Part shown: positions 34,891-50,489 of the stretch, piece by piece
Layout of the letters: the number at the start of each line of letters is the position of its first letter
Numbering within the stretch: position 1 is the first letter of the stretch
DNA from: Homarus americanus
Lineage: Eukaryota; Arthropoda; Malacostraca; Decapoda; Nephropidae
Reading direction: 5' to 3'
NCBI RefSeq assembly: GCF_018991925.1
Contig: NW_024756914.1
Span: forward strand, 8,744,417 to 8,808,416
DNA: 64,000 nucleotides
Notes under the pieces: model-generated
What the model saw: the letters and a program-made list of their open reading frames with translations, nothing else
What the model was told of the DNA's origin: nothing
The model's database searches: none
Translations under genes and position numbers: made by a program

Positions 34891-36830
34891 GCTCTAACAC
34901 ACAGCTTCATTCACGACCATATCATATAGATTTTTAGTTTAGACTCTTGAAAAACTCCCCAGCACACAGAAACATTATGAGGATGTGCGCTAGTGCGTGT
35001 TTGTGCAAGATGCATAGTTCAGACACTCCGAAATCTCTCATCCTCGGAAGTGCTCTGCACCAATTGTTCCGGCTAATGGAGATATCACTGTAGTCACACT
35101 GGAACCTGATAACCCACACTGGGCATTTAAACAGTGGCGGGAAAAGGCACGCGTTCTGGAATGTCACCCTGGGCTAGCTAGTCGGGCATTCTGGAACGTC
35201 ACCCAGGGTGTAAGGGTTAAGAAATAAAAATGAGTTAAGTCACCATTGAGAAGGAGTGTGAGATATCTCACTGAAACCAAGGGGATACTGACCAAAAGGT
35301 TCTGAACCACTAATCTACACATTTATCATTTCTGACTACAGTACTGTACTGTACACCACACTTACAACCTCCATTAGCAAAACCACCTTTCAACAAGTAT
35401 GTTTGTTCTCCTTTTACATTCTTTAAATTGCTGTATTAAATAAAGTTTGTCTTCGTGACATACAGTACAGTACAACACCATTGTGACGAAAATGTCAAAA
35501 ACAACTAGGAAGGTAACAACTACTGCTGCTAATAACAAAAGGCTTCACTCTTCTATAGGAACATTTATTAATAACAAGGACCGCTAGTATCACAAAAAAC
35601 AATCACAAATAGAAAAAAGGCAAATTATTTCAAGCATAAAATAAAATTTACCATTATGAAAAATGAAGTTGGGTCCCTAGAGTTTGTCCCAGGTGAAGTA
35701 CAGTACTACAGCTCCCTTAAACAGGAAACTACAGTCCTGCATCACTTTTCTGATCATCTGGGACCTTCATACACCCATTAAGAAGAGCACCACTAAGTGT
35801 TCCTGTGCAAAACACTTAAACTGTGATCCCTGTCTAATCATTGGGTGATAACCATCAAAAGATCTCTTGATCCTTTACTATGGGAATGAACATTAATTAG
35901 CACCACAACTGCAAGGGTCACATAGGAGGCCAATTATATTTGATAAACGACTTATTCAGCACAGAAATCCTCATACACAAAGGGTTAAGAGGTTTTCCAA
36001 CAGAAACTATTTTAGCATTGGTAGTTATGAGGTACAAAAAAAATTATACCATGGGATCAAAACCTTGGAGAAATCTTCAATGGGCAAACCCAACCTTCTC
36101 CACATCTTTCATGAACACAACTCGAGATTTAACAATCAACTCAAAATCATTCAAAACTCAAACATTTACTGGACTAGATTAGGATTAGTCTCACCCCCTG
36201 AAAACAAACAGCCTTCTCTAACAGAAAGATCTCCCACTTAACCAAAGTCGTTTCTTCATGATCGCTCAACAAAGACAAGTTCGAATGTTCACCAGAAAAC
36301 TGTATACCGCAGTAACCACTGCTGTCAGAATACACAACTACTTGGGGATCCACCACTCCCTCCAGCTCCCATTTTCATTTCAGAATATGTCCAGTTTTTA
36401 TAGCAGCACTTACCTTTTGTCAAGATGCAGCAATATTTTGTCTTAATACAGTATTGCCCCTCACATCAATTCATTATTCTTGAAATCAGTCAATCCAGTT
36501 AACTGGACAATTAAATCTTCAGACTCAAGCAAAGATGTTCACAAAAATGACCCTTAATTGTGAGGCTCCACTAGTGAGCAATGACTACAGGAGCCATCAG
36601 CCCCAGACACATGGTCATGGTGTGAAGTGCTCTACTCAGGGTATCTTGTCAAATTTCAGTTCCAAAAGTTATCAAATTAAGTTTAACAGTAAAGTTATTG
36701 AGGTGAGGCAGCACTAAAAGCCTGAGATGAGGCAGCACTACAGGCCATCTTGAATACATGACATCAGATTCTGAGCCAAATTTGATTCAAGATTCATAAA
36801 ATTTCTGAAGAAGTAGAACAAGAAGAACTA
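34891..36830. other. Intergenic, no gene recognised
   Basis: A/T-rich. A 35-bp near-duplication (ttctggaatgtcacc at 35154 and ttctggaacgtcacc at 35189) brings CACCCTGGG (35165-35173) and CCCAGGGTG (35202-35210) into a 9-bp inverted repeat. Short ORFs (35940-36182, 36535-36717) lack support. Confidence 0.5.
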
Positions 36831-36835
36831 AAGTA

Positions 36836-36900
36836 CAGTAGAACTTCAATATAACGCGAGATATGTTCCAAGATAGGTCGCTTTAAATCAAACTCCCACT
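36836..36900 (+). mobile_element. Pogo/Tigger-like terminal sequence, single end
   Basis: cagtagaacttcaatataac matches the usual start of pogo/Tigger terminal repeats (CAGTAGAACCTC...). The matching inverted end was not found, so the element is truncated or decayed. Confidence 0.45.
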
Positions 36901-37540
36901 AGATGGAAGTTGCATCGGGCAGACACGCCAACAAAACTTCCCAGTGTGACGCAAAACGTTTGTTTTGCTAGCCGGACCGTGTTTGTCAAACATGTTTGGA
37001 GGGAAGTCCCCAGTGTGCCACCGCTTTAAGTTACACCAGACAATGTTACTGGCCCTCTCACAGAGACATGACGATCCTCCTACACTGTCCAGATGTTATT
37101 TAAACAATATTGATGAGGTGTTGAAGGAATATCCTTCCTTCCTGAGGCTTTAGTAAGCCCCTTTATAATATGTATATATACTTGTGACACTTGCCAGACG
37201 CTTCTGGTGTTATTGTACAAGGGTACCTAGTGACAACACTAGGATCCCAGTTGCTCTATCAAGGAATAAATTATTGTAATTGAATTGAATGATACTGGGA
37301 GTTAAACCACACCAAGAGCAAGTAGTTAAACTATTTTTAGGTGAATTATGCAGAATATGTGTAGACAATTAACATACAGTATTGTATTAATGTAGGAGAC
37401 TACAAATTGCAGGCACAGTAAAGTATAGTACGGTACAGTAAGACGAAGTCTGATTTTAGCATCTACCAAAGGCTAACTCCATAATTTCTATATTATAGTA
37501 CTGGTGCACAACTAACAATATGGGTATAATTCAGACAAGT
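36901..37540. other. Intergenic between the pogo-like end and the cyclophilin gene
   Basis: No coding support. The 62-codon ORF at 36965-37153 has no recognisable content. Confidence 0.45.
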
Positions 37541-37554
37541 CTACTTGTAAAAAA

Positions 37555-37560
37555 TTTATT
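37555..37560 (-). terminator. PPIB polyadenylation signal
   Basis: AATAAA on the minus strand (tttatt on the plus strand), about 190 bases after the stop, giving a short 3' UTR. Confidence 0.65.
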
Positions 37561-37746
37561 GCACTTTCTTGTACAAATGAAGTTACTTTTAACTTACATG
37601 ATTAATTGGAATGCACAGGGAATGCAAACCAGTCTGGTGCACAAGATGTATAACAACTGAAGCTTTCTAACAAATGGTCTCTTGATTTGGGTGTTCTAAT
37701 CTAAATTTTTGGCATAACAGCACTTGTCTGCTACTGAACACTCCTC

Positions 37747-37890
37747 TCATGCACTATCAGGAGTACTATCTTTTGCTACAGACTCTAGGGGTTCTGGCAA
37801 CACGTCTCCACCACAGTCTGATATCATGACCTCCTGTAGTGGCTTGTCACGAGCATCTGTCGCTGTGTTCTCAATCTCACGAATCAGTTT
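37747..37890 (-). CDS. PPIB: PPIB exon 4 (last)
   Basis: Acceptor on the minus strand ttgttttcag. Encodes [20 protein letters not shown] to the stop at 37747-37749. Confidence 0.93.
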   Translation of the reverse strand, partial: KLIREIENTATDARDKPLQEVMISDCGGDVLPEPLESVAKDSTPDSA

Positions 37891-40800
37891 CTGAAAACAA
37901 TTAAAAATTGTCAGCCAACCTTTAGACATCAGCCTTTGCCAGAAAAATTTGTTCAACTACCACTACCTACACTAGGTAGTACAAGTCTCCACTATAAAAT
38001 TAAGTCAATATAACTATGAATAAACTTCCTCTTAAAGCTGTCACTCAACCATCATAGATCACAAACTCAAGATCTGCAAATAATCTACTATCCAAGTTCT
38101 ACTATTGAGGACCTCAAAGAGAACTCAATTTACAGCATATCACCATCTTTACACACTAAAAACTATTAACCAAAGTCTCACTATTCTTTAAACTGGGGTT
38201 TCCATGGATTTTTTTTTACAGGGATCAGCCCACATGGACACAGGTCACTGACCCACACCAGGGCCTGGGGGCAATAATTTAGTCATTATTCATAGTAAAG
38301 ACAATTTATAATAAAAAGTAAAATAAAATAACACTAATAAGAAAAATAAAGAACTATAAAGAAATACAAAAATGAAAAAAAATAAATTGCGAGCAATGCT
38401 GTACATATGTTGTGTTGTGAAGGAAGAAACTATTGAAACCTACAATTGTGTGTAAATGAGGCAGAAAGACAGATCAGCCAACCTGGGACTTCGTCATAAT
38501 TTTTGTGATGCCATATAGCAGCAGGGTCTACCATCAGACAACATTGTGCTTCCAATATCTTCCCAGGCAGTAGTACCTCTGTTTGGTAGCTGCCTACTAC
38601 GTAAAATTTTTAATATTTTCTGATCTACGTGCATATAAACTTCGTTGAATGATAGTACTGTACACAGCACTATAAAACTGATCCAAGTGCCTAACTCACT
38701 AACAGCTGCACCTCCAAGGACCCCCTCACTTTCATAGCTGCCTTCTGGACTATAAAGAAAAACTCCACATAATAGTTTTGCCCAGTACAGTATACATACA
38801 ACCACATTACTGTACTTCATACTACAGTGGTTAATGTTGCATCTTTCCTCACACCACCAGCACATCCTTCGACATTATATTTTTACTATTACATTCACAA
38901 ATTAGCACCAACCCTTATGCCAATTATGTGGAAATTAGCAACTGATCGAAAGATGGTCGTTACCCTGAACTACACTCCTGTACAGTCCTAATAGGAGAAA
39001 CTCTTTGAATACAAATGGCTCGGCTATTGGCATAACAAATATTCAGTATGACATACAGTATAGTTTTTTCACCACTCCCACCACAGTATATAGTAGAAGG
39101 AATCCTATGAAAGTTTTACTGAACTTAAAAGTAATTAACAAATAAGAATACTCGTAACTCCATTACTGAAAATGTACCCAAAATCACTAGATACCAGCAC
39201 TTTCAACTTCTAGCAGGCAAGAATCTACAATTACAGCACTATGCTTTAGAACTTTCATCTTGCAGAAAATAAATTCGTTGTGGATTTAAGACCACCACCA
39301 CCACTATACCTTAATAGTAAAAGAAAAAGAAAATACAATGACCATCCTAGTGCACCTAGGCCAAAATTACCTCAACACTTAGTAAACTGTCTTGTGGTTG
39401 AGTATGGTACTTGTGAATGGCATATAGCTAGTGAACACTTCTCAAATTATACCTACATTACTGTACAAAACATGTAAATTCACCAATACCACAAATAATC
39501 CAACTAGATACGGTATCTAAATATCACCATCCCTCTCCCTGCAGGCCACTTACTTAGATGTTAAGACCTTAACAAAAGTGTCGAGGGAACTTTGTCCTTA
39601 ACTTCAGAAGAGTAAACCTTAACAACCAGAAGTTCTGTTCAACAGTTATTGAGACTTCACCAAAGGATTAATTCATAAGCAAGTAATCAACGTTACATCC
39701 CAGTAATATTAGATCACGGGTAAAATACTTCCGGAATTGTGATATATATTACAGTACTGTAAACTACAATACCAAAAAACTTCCAATAAAAAAATTCAAA
39801 TGCTTAATTTACATATCACCATTCAAAATAAAACATTGGTACATTATAGTACAACTACATACACTACCACTTATTCCCTTTTGTAAGAGGTCGCCTCTGA
39901 GCCAAATAATACCGTCTGGTGTAAACCATATAAAATATTAAAATTGGCATCCCTGTAGTGAAGGAGTCAATTAGTTAAAGGAGATGGAAGACTTCACATA
40001 CTCACCATGCCAGAGTGAACTTTGCCAAACACTACATGTCGGTTATCCAGCCACGAGGTCTTCACGGTGGTGATGAAGAACTGAGAGCCGTTGGTATCTG
40101 CGCCAGCATTGGCCATTGACAGCCAACCTGCACCATAATGCACCAACTTGAAGTTCTCATCAGCAAACCGATCTCCATAAATACTGCGACCTAAAAATGA
40201 TTAATAGGTGTTTAGTCCGTCTGTGTGTACAGAGTTAAATTTAAAAAATATTCGTTTATTTAATATTTATTAGAAATAATGCACCAACTACATTTGATGC
40301 AAATATTCCAATGATAGGTTGTACTGTACCTGTATTAATTGGACCCCAAACAAACACTCAGGAATTTCTCATTTTGCAAATACAGTAAAACCTCACTAAA
40401 GCAGGCTAATTGGGGGAAGGGGTGCCCTGGATAAGAGGTTGTCCACACCTTAAAGCAAATTTTTCCAAAAAGATACCCATTTTAAACCAAAAATGAGCAC
40501 ACCAATGTATCCATGTTTTCTGAAAGAAACCTGTTTTTTAATCAAAATTAATTTTAAAAAGTAATGTACATAAAGTACAGCAAAGCCTTGAATAACGACA
40601 GTAATGTGTCCTTCAATATTACAGTGTAAGGTGAATCATCGTATCGCGAATCATTAAATACCATTAAAATAAAGCAATAATAATGAGATGTGTTCCCAAG
40701 TGTGACCTTTTCATATCTTGTGTCTTTTTACCCTCTTTCCCCCCCAAACAATACAATTAGTGAAAATTTCAAACTAAATTCTTTAAATAATGTTTCTGAA

Positions 40801-43800
40801 TGCACCTTCTACAATATAAATTAATAATAATATGGTCACACACGAGATGGGACGCCATTGTTTTCGTTAAGTGTTTACAGCCGGGAGTCCTGGACGATAG
40901 TTCTACTTGAGAAAATTAAGAAAGTAAGACCCTGGTTGTTGTAGTAAAATTATTGTAAAAATGTTTTAATTAGTGTTATTTAATGTACAGTAGAAGTAAC
41001 CACTGATATTAAAGAAAAAGTGAGACATTGTGGAACGCCAATGTATACGTGAGCACTCAAGGAAACAGTCATTTATCTTAAGAGTATGTACAAAAGATTC
41101 ATTATTGTTTATTAATGAATATGTATTTGACTGAATTAATGTTTATATAGGTGAAATGAACATTGTTATTCATTAATAAAACAGAATATTAACACACACA
41201 CGAGGAGACAAGACGGCATTGTTTTCGCGATGATGATGGTTCTACTGAAGAAAATAAGACCCTGGTTGTAGACGTGAACTTAATTTACAAAAAAATTAAT
41301 ACACGTTTGTATATTTTAAGTAATGTTATTAAATGGAACACTAGAAGTAGCTAACCACTAATGGTAAAGAAATAAAGCGAGACGGTTGGGAATGCCAATG
41401 TATGTACTTTAAGTGCATATATATGAAAACATCATTTCTCTACATATGAATATAAAAGCAACACTTGTTTACTGTTCATGTATGTTTTAAATAATATTTA
41501 CGAATGTAAAACAAAAATTCTACTCACCAATGGTGGTAAAGTCTAAAACATAAGGACAGCTAATGAATATTGTGCAAGTATTTACTCAGATGAGAAAGTC
41601 ATCAGGTTCAACTCTGGCTGAAGCTGTAGCTATCCATAAAGTTGTTGCTGAAACTGTTACTGAAGTTGATGTTGAAGCTGCTTATGATGCTGAATTTGAT
41701 GGTGTAGCTGAAGTTGATGGTTTAGGCCTTCGAATAATAAAGCTCTCGAAAGTACCTGGCACAGCTGTTTTCTTTTCTCATACATAAAGGTCATTTGCAT
41801 TTATTTAAATTTTAATGCTTTGTTCTGTTGATGGATCCACTTCAGAAAATATATCCATTGCTTGCTCCATATAATATCCACAGACCTCTCGCCTTTTTCA
41901 TATCGTTTTAAAACATCGTTTCTCAGCTAAGCTTATACACTTTCTATTAGCTTTTGAAATAACACTACCATCACTTGCTCAGGTTGAATAGGGATGCAAA
42001 AATGCTGTAAGAAACCTGAGAAAGTTTTTCTCCTGTTCCTGATGTGTGAAAACAAAAGGCCCGCCAAGCTCCGACTTATGTTTACCGCTCATTAGCCAGG
42101 CAGCTTCTTTGCGCAATGTGCTCTTCATTTTTTATTAATTTTGTTTCATAATACAGATCGGGATTTAGTTATTATTTATATGAAAATGTAATTTTATTTT
42201 ATTTTTATCATATTTTGGTCGTAAATATGAATGAAATAAGGACAAATTGAATTGGTTCCTAAATTAAGTAGGGTTTTATATACGAAAAGTTGTTGGTCGA
42301 ACCGTTGCTATCAGAGGCTTTACTGTACACTTAATTTTAGTTCACTGATAAGGTCTTGGGGCTCATTTACACGATCAGTCTCGGAGCATGTTTACGAAGC
42401 ATGGTAACGAAGCCGTGCTCGGGCAGTGATCATGTAGATGGCAACACTGAACCACCAACCCTTCCCAGGCATTTACGTGTGGGAGCCTAATACAGGTAGT
42501 TGCGTGGCCACTATGTGCTTCGCCACTGAACCGTAGCGTGCTCGACCACCATACGTGGTAACCGATCGTGTAAACAAGCCCTCAGGCTTAACCTTCTCAC
42601 CACCTTATGGATACCAAACACTTTCCTAAGGGTCATCATTATTGTTTAATTTTTTAATAATAATGCAAAAAACATGAATGCTTCTTCTTCAGCCTACGGT
42701 GAATGTACTAAATGTATAAAAACGGTAAATAGTGACATAAAACACCAAAAATACAGTACAGCACTATCGTATTTTGCGGTAGGGAGCACTGTATTTAGGA
42801 AAAAACTTGTGTATATTTCTCCTGTTGCCATAGTTTTCTTAAAATAATATACAGTACACTACAGTACCAAGAAATGTGAGGAATAAATATTACTCCCCAT
42901 TTCACCAAAGTAACGAACATCAGCTGGCACGGATATTGCCTAGCACACAACCCTCCCTTACACTCTGCGACTGTCCTCCCGTCCCTCACACAGCCAGCTA
43001 ACTCGTGTCTCAAAGAAATGTTTACTCTTAGGACAATTATTTCTTTTACTTTTTCCACAATATGTATGTAGGATGATGTGTGCATGTAACAGTAAAAATA
43101 ATTGAAGAAATTTACACATATCTACCCAAAAATACAAGTTGAAAAAACAACCATAACACCTCACAGCTTGGCCCAGTAGCCTGGTGGTTACAGTGACCAG
43201 TTTAACATGGCTACAATGCTATGATTAATCACTATTATATCACTAAACACGAATAACAAATCCAGTGAAATATGGCAGGGGGAGGAGCGTTACAACTGCA
43301 GACAATGCCTTAACTAGTGGTCACTCACTCACCCCCAGTTGCCAGGCGTACGACCGAAATACATGCGAGAAAAACATATTTTGTAGTCTAATCTGAAATC
43401 GGTGACAGGCAAAGTGATAAACAAATTATATAAACCATAAATTTATAAGGAACACTATCATTACTGGAGTGAATGAAATAATATTCCCAAAAACAACAAT
43501 TGGTAACTCTTGGGCACCTGTGTCCCACTTGCTGATGCCTTGGTCCCTTGAAATTTTGCAGACATCATATCGGAAGATTTTTTTTTTTTAGGAAAATAAT
43601 TTTTTCCGGCTTAAGCGATATTCGCCTTAGCAGGGTCCGCTTTAACGAGGTTTTACTGTATTGTACACCGTAATCCCTTGCCAAAAAAGGGTTTACCAAA
43701 TGTGGTTGGTACAGAGTATCCACATTTTATATTTTGACCACCATAACCGTAGTATCCAGCCTCAAGTATATACTGTAGTATTAATTCCTCGCTAACTGTG

Positions 43801-46800
43801 GGAGTTGCATTCCAGAATTCAGCCTTGGTTGTCAAGAGTCAGGTCTAACAGGAGACATTGGGTTTGGGAAAGTAACAACAGACATAGCTCAAGTTTCATA
43901 TGTACTGTATAATATCAAGGCTAAAATTAAGTACAGGGTGCATGCTATACTAAATACAGTGGGGAATGCTATAACGAACGGATCCACTACGAATATTCCT
44001 ATAACGAACGGTTTTACCTATAAAATTGAGAATGCTATAACGAACGAAACTCCTACAACGAACATTATTAAAAAATATATATATTTTTTTTTTACTAATT
44101 TATTGTTTTTTTATTAGAAATATTAATGATATTCTTTATTTCAGGGGTTTAAATGCATATTTATGCACTTTTTTACAATTTTTACAATTTTATATTATAT
44201 TTTTCAGTGTTAAGTGGTTGTATTTGAGGGCCTGGAACGGATTAATCCTATAACGAACAAGGTTCTAGAACCAATTAGATTCGTTATAGCATACCCCACT
44301 GTAAAACTATCATACTCTAGAAATACCAACAGCACACTGCAGGTACTGTATAAAATTTATGTAGCACTGCCCCCAGCACTAAATCCCCAGTTTTCATGCT
44401 CTTCCTAGCAATGTAAATACTATACTGTATGCAGTACACAAGTTTTTATACCTCAATATTTCATACATACAAACAACACATTTTTGCCATTTTTTGTGAC
44501 AAGATAATACAGTAGACATACAAGCAAGCAGACCTCAGAGCTGCATTTCAGAGGGTAGGTACTGTAGGTATGTACAATATTTGCTTAACACCTGCCAGCC
44601 ACCTATACTTCTAATTTTCCCCAAGCTTGTGCACTCATGGATACAGAAAGCTGGTTAATCTCACTTTTTTAAATTAATTCTAATCTTTTATTTGGAATTA
44701 TCTTAAAACTGAAGTTAGTAAAGCACAAAAAAATATAATTTTAAAAACCAAAATATATTCATCATAATTTTTACAGGGAAATATTAATTAAAAAATTATA
44801 GATGAATTAATTTCCCTTAATTTGATAAAAAGTAGCACATCTACATTAGCTATAGTGTATCTAATTTACCATAATAAATATGGTGGTATAAACACCAACT
44901 CCATCCAAAAGAGTAATGTGCTCACCTCCAGTACCATCCCCTTTGGTAAAGTCTCCACCCTGGATCATGAAGTCCTTGATCACCCGGTGGAACTTCGAGC
45001 CTTTGTAGCTATCACCATTGGGTCCCTCAGACCGTGCCAGCTTGTAGAAGTTTTCCACAGTTTTTGGAACGGTTCTGCCAAAGAGGTCAATAGTTACACG
45101 GCCTTTTGGTACTCCGCCGATGGATAGGTCGAACCACACCTGAAATGATACAGTACAGTAATGTTAATGGTAAAATATCATTGTTAACTTTTATACACTC
45201 TGGTGGCTATGGTACAGTACAGGTCTCGAGACAATCAGCGTCACCATTTGTGATTCCTGGCTTTGCTGTGATTGACTGATACAGTACTTGGTTTATTATC
45301 TCTTCCAGTAGTTACATTTCTGGAAAAATCTGTCAACATTGCAAACAAATACAGTATTATCACTATCTTTAACCCTTAAACAGCAATGGACATCACATGC
45401 TTAGGATTTTCATGCCTATGTTTGGGTGCTCACGTGACTGTGTTGTCTGGTTACTATGACAGCACTGGCATCTCACTCCAGAGCCAGAAGAACATGACCT
45501 GTACTGTACTCCCAGTACAACTCAATTTCTCCAAAAATTATTACTTTTTAGTATTTATTAAATATGAATTTTCAGAATATTTCACTTTCTATAGTGAAAA
45601 AAAAATTAACCTCAATTAGGGCACATTCTGGACGTCTGAATATTTTATTACACGATTAGCTCCATTTTCTCCGTAGCAAATTATACCCCATCCTGGGTAA
45701 AATGCAGCACAGGTAAATATACCTGCCCTTTAAGTGGTTAACAGGCCAATCAGTGGTAAAGAGGATAAAGTAATGTAAATTAAAAAAGCATTGGGCATGA
45801 AAAACATGTCTCACTTCCTTTTTTCAGGTAACAGTGGACACTACTAACACCAGAAGCAGTTTGATGTCATTCAAATTTTCCACAAATGCGGTTTGGATAG
45901 TAAAAAAATACCACTTTCCTTTACATATAGAGAATATACTCAGTTTTTTCCTTTGATTACAAATTACCTGTAATGGTTTGGACATGAAAGAGGGAAATAC
46001 CTGCATTATCCACCTCCATATTAAGGTAAATTCCTTCTGCAGATTATGCTGGGGTCTAGTTACGAAGTTATATTAGGGTCTGTGCATTGTCATATCGTTT
46101 CTATTACAGTTCTTACTATCATCCAATAAACATCTTAAAAATTTAACAAAATCAAACAACTGCTTTTGGTGTCAGCGGTTTCCTTAGATCAGGTCAGGTC
46201 ACACTAGGTAAAGTTATGACCATACTAAATTTTACCTAACCCCCTACCAGGGGCGGACTCCCAGTGACCCTAGCCGGGGATTCACTCCCAGACCCCGAAA
46301 CGCTATGTAATAATTCCAGAGTCGTGTGGTCAGCCTTCACGAGAATATAAATAGCCATTCAAGTATTACTTACCTTACTCTGAGATAGGGTAAGAGTCAG
46401 GGACCAGAATGTGGGTTCCTCTGTTCTCTTAAAGTTTCTTTATTTTTAGAATGAAACAATACGATAAACTTCCAATAATCGAAATCGCACCCAGCACAAT
46501 ATGGCTCCATGTTGCAACTGATTAAAAATGTACTGCATCTTGGCACCCACGAAGAATATTGAATGCCAATTGGGTGAATCAAAAGTGGAGTTTTTTATTG
46601 GATTTGATTGGCTGCCACCCCCCGCCCTAGATTTGATTGACTGCAGCCCCCCAATTTGATTGGCTGCCGCCCCCAGGCACATGCGTAGGAGGTAAGCAAA
46701 CGTACGAACACAATTTGAGCAACAGCGTGGGGGCAACAAGTGTTCTGATTTTATTTACTTTTTAATTCAATAACTTTCTTATTATCAATTAGCGACGGAA

Positions 46801-47889
46801 GTACTGTACTATAAGAAAATTATCATAGAAAAAATAGTTCCATCGATTAAGTATAGTGAATTTCCGGAATTCTGTGGTTGCTGTAAACTGCAGTATTACC
46901 AACGTTTTAGTCTTCACTAAATGTGAACTAATTTTGAGTAAATAATCGTTTCGGTTATCCACCTATTTGGAAGCCAATCGTTCAAAACATCAAATACCAT
47001 CGGAAAAATAATTTCAACCTAACCTCTCTTGGAAGGTGTTTAACTTAAAATCATAAAATTCGCTGGATGACCGAAACGATAATACCCTAGTTTTTAGCGG
47101 TATTCTAGTTTAGGTCATCCAAACAATGCTTGGTTAATACTCGTCCATTGGCTGTCCGCAGGTTCCCGCCATGTTTGCCCATGGTTATACTCCTCGCTTA
47201 AGAGTCCGTCGTCTCTTCCTTACTTCCTCCTCCTTGTAGGTTAGGTTAGGTTAGGTTAGGTTGGTTCCTTTGGTACGAGAATAGGTTTTTGTGTAGTTTT
47301 GGAGTTTTACTCAAATTTGACCTCCATTTTTGTGCAAATTAGCAAAAACCGCTAATTTCCAAAAGGAATAAATGTCAGACTGGAGTAATACACTGAAAAA
47401 CACCAAAAAATCTATTATCGTACCAAAACCTGATAGCCAACGGCCGAATATTTTTACCCAATCTTTTTCTGATGGTTATCGAGGAATTTTGAACAATTTG
47501 GACCTTCATATCTGTCAGAAATCAGTTTAGATATTTAAATACAGAGATGACCGAAACTAAAATTGTACCTTTTTAGCAGCTTCTTGGTCTGTCCTAGAGT
47601 ACATAGGCTTATTGTACAGAGCCGTCTATAACTACCTCCACTGTCTCTATACAACCTGAATCAACATAAATTTACAATAGGAATTTAGAGAATAACTATG
47701 TGAATTTTAAACCATTTAAACGAGCTAGACAAGACAAATATCGGCAAGAATATTAGAGAAGTAAATAATTACCCTGTGTGTAGCTTTGGGTCCCTTGCCC
47801 GGGGCGGATCCTTTCTGGCCATCTACTTTATTGAACACAGATGAAAACACCACCATGAACAAAAACGCAACAGCCGCCAACGTCTTCAT
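37747..47889 (-). CDS. PPIB: Cyclophilin B-like peptidyl-prolyl cis-trans isomerase, ER/secretory (four coding exons)
   Basis: Coding exons on the minus strand: 47773-47889, 44926-45139, 40006-40190 and 37747-37890. They give 219 residues, against 216 in human PPIB. The start [19 protein letters not shown] is a signal peptide, followed by a short Lys/Pro linker. The cyclophilin fold then runs from VWFDLSIGG to ISDCGG. Active-site blocks are intact: [16 protein letters not shown] (catalytic Arg, Phe, Gln), [16 protein letters not shown], and [13 protein letters not shown] (drug-binding Trp and His). The family catalyses proline isomerisation during folding of secreted proteins in the ER. The tail [11 protein letters not shown] differs from the vertebrate AIAKE end and has no KDEL. 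All junction phases agree (0, 1, 0). The first Met of a longer upstream frame (48009) is rejected because the signal peptide starts at 47889. Confidence 0.95.
38206..38580 (-). mobile_element. SINE-like element, copy 2 (PPIB intron 3)
   Basis: Matches 2195-2705 over its body (agcagcagggtctaccat, gacagatcagcc) and its LINE-type tail (gggtcagtgacctgtg), with poly-T at 38211-38219. The internal A/T region is not expanded into a microsatellite here. Inserted antisense to nothing: it has the same strand as the gene. Confidence 0.65.
38581..40005. other. PPIB intron 3, remaining sequence
   Basis: A/T-rich with many TACAGTA words. The short ORFs at 38494-38865 and 39280-39477 lack any recognisable content. 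Confidence 0.5.
40006..40190 (-). CDS. PPIB: PPIB exon 3
   Basis: 185 bases. Acceptor tcatttttag, donor ggcatg/gtgagt. Encodes [14 protein letters not shown] through [11 protein letters not shown]; the first Gly codon is split with exon 2. Confidence 0.93.
40578..42325. mobile_element. Nested pogo-like element
   Basis: Inverted ends cagcaaagccttgaataacg and cagtaaagcctctgatagca with TA on both sides. Inside, two copies of a segment of about 350 bp (near 40838-41190 and 41190-41480) share phrases cattgttttcg and aagaccctggttgt. The 74-codon ORF 41563-41787 is not a recognisable transposase. Confidence 0.65.
42358..42582. mobile_element. Small inverted-repeat element (MITE)
   Basis: About 225 bases with ends gggctcatttacacgatc and, inverted, gggcttgtttacacgatcgg. 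Non-coding. The target duplication is unclear, so no superfamily is assigned. Confidence 0.6.
42810..43197 (-). repeat. Interspersed repeat, copy C
   Basis: Minus-strand copy of the repeat at 5509-6453, uninterrupted by the LTR. It contains a segment (43000-42900) with phrases such as cagctgatgttcgtta that are only partly kept in copy A. Confidence 0.6.
43957..44301. mobile_element. Pogo-type MITE, 345 bp
   Basis: Ends CAGTGGGGAATGCTATAACG and, inverted, CAGTGGGGTATGCTATAACG with TA on both sides (43955-43956, 44302-44303). The word ctataacgaac recurs inside. Located in PPIB intron 2. Confidence 0.85.
44304..44925. other. PPIB intron 2, end nearest exon 2
   Basis: A/T-rich, no repeat or coding support. 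Confidence 0.5.
44926..45139 (-). CDS. PPIB: PPIB exon 2
   Basis: 214 bases. Acceptor catttcag, donor actggag/gtgagc. Encodes [15 protein letters not shown] through [12 protein letters not shown] with the catalytic Arg. Confidence 0.94.
45140..47772. other. PPIB intron 1
   Basis: 2.6 kb. Contains a threefold gattggctgccaccccc-like repeat (46600-46680) and the telomere-type tract at 47237-47262. Otherwise nothing was recognised. Confidence 0.5.
47237..47262 (+). repeat. Interstitial TTAGG telomere-type tract
   Basis: Five perfect TTAGG units followed by ttggtt. TTAGG is the ancestral arthropod telomere repeat. It lies in PPIB intron 1. Confidence 0.85.
47773..47889 (-). CDS. PPIB: PPIB exon 1, signal peptide
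   Basis: 39 codons from ATG 47887-47889; donor cacagg/gtaatt. The upstream leader has a tandem phrase (tcactgccgatacagtcac near 47917-47955) and no clear TATA box. Confidence 0.9.
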
Positions 47890-50300
<2,411 letters not shown>

Positions 50301-50317
50301 TTCTGAATATATCTACA

Positions 50318-50489
<172 letters not shown>

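Larger units (their letters stand above)
40383..43658. mobile_element. Pogo-like DNA element with terminal inverted repeats, host to nested insertions
   Basis: Ends CAGTAAAACCTCACTAAAGC and, inverted, CAGTAAAACCTCGTTAAAGC, each next to a TA (40381-40382, 43659-43660). The motif and TA duplication are typical of pogo/Tigger elements. No transposase was recognised. It contains a second pogo-like element (40578-42325), a small MITE (42358-42582) and an interspersed repeat (42810-43197). It lies in PPIB intron 2. Confidence 0.75.

Noticed and set aside
41563..41787. 74-codon ORF as a transposase remnant
   Set aside because: No DDE, helix-turn-helix or other transposase motif; low-complexity Val/Ala/Glu sequence.
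43165..43197. tRNA gene or tRNA-derived SINE head
   Set aside because: An A-box-like tagcctggtggtta is present but no B box or cloverleaf follows.
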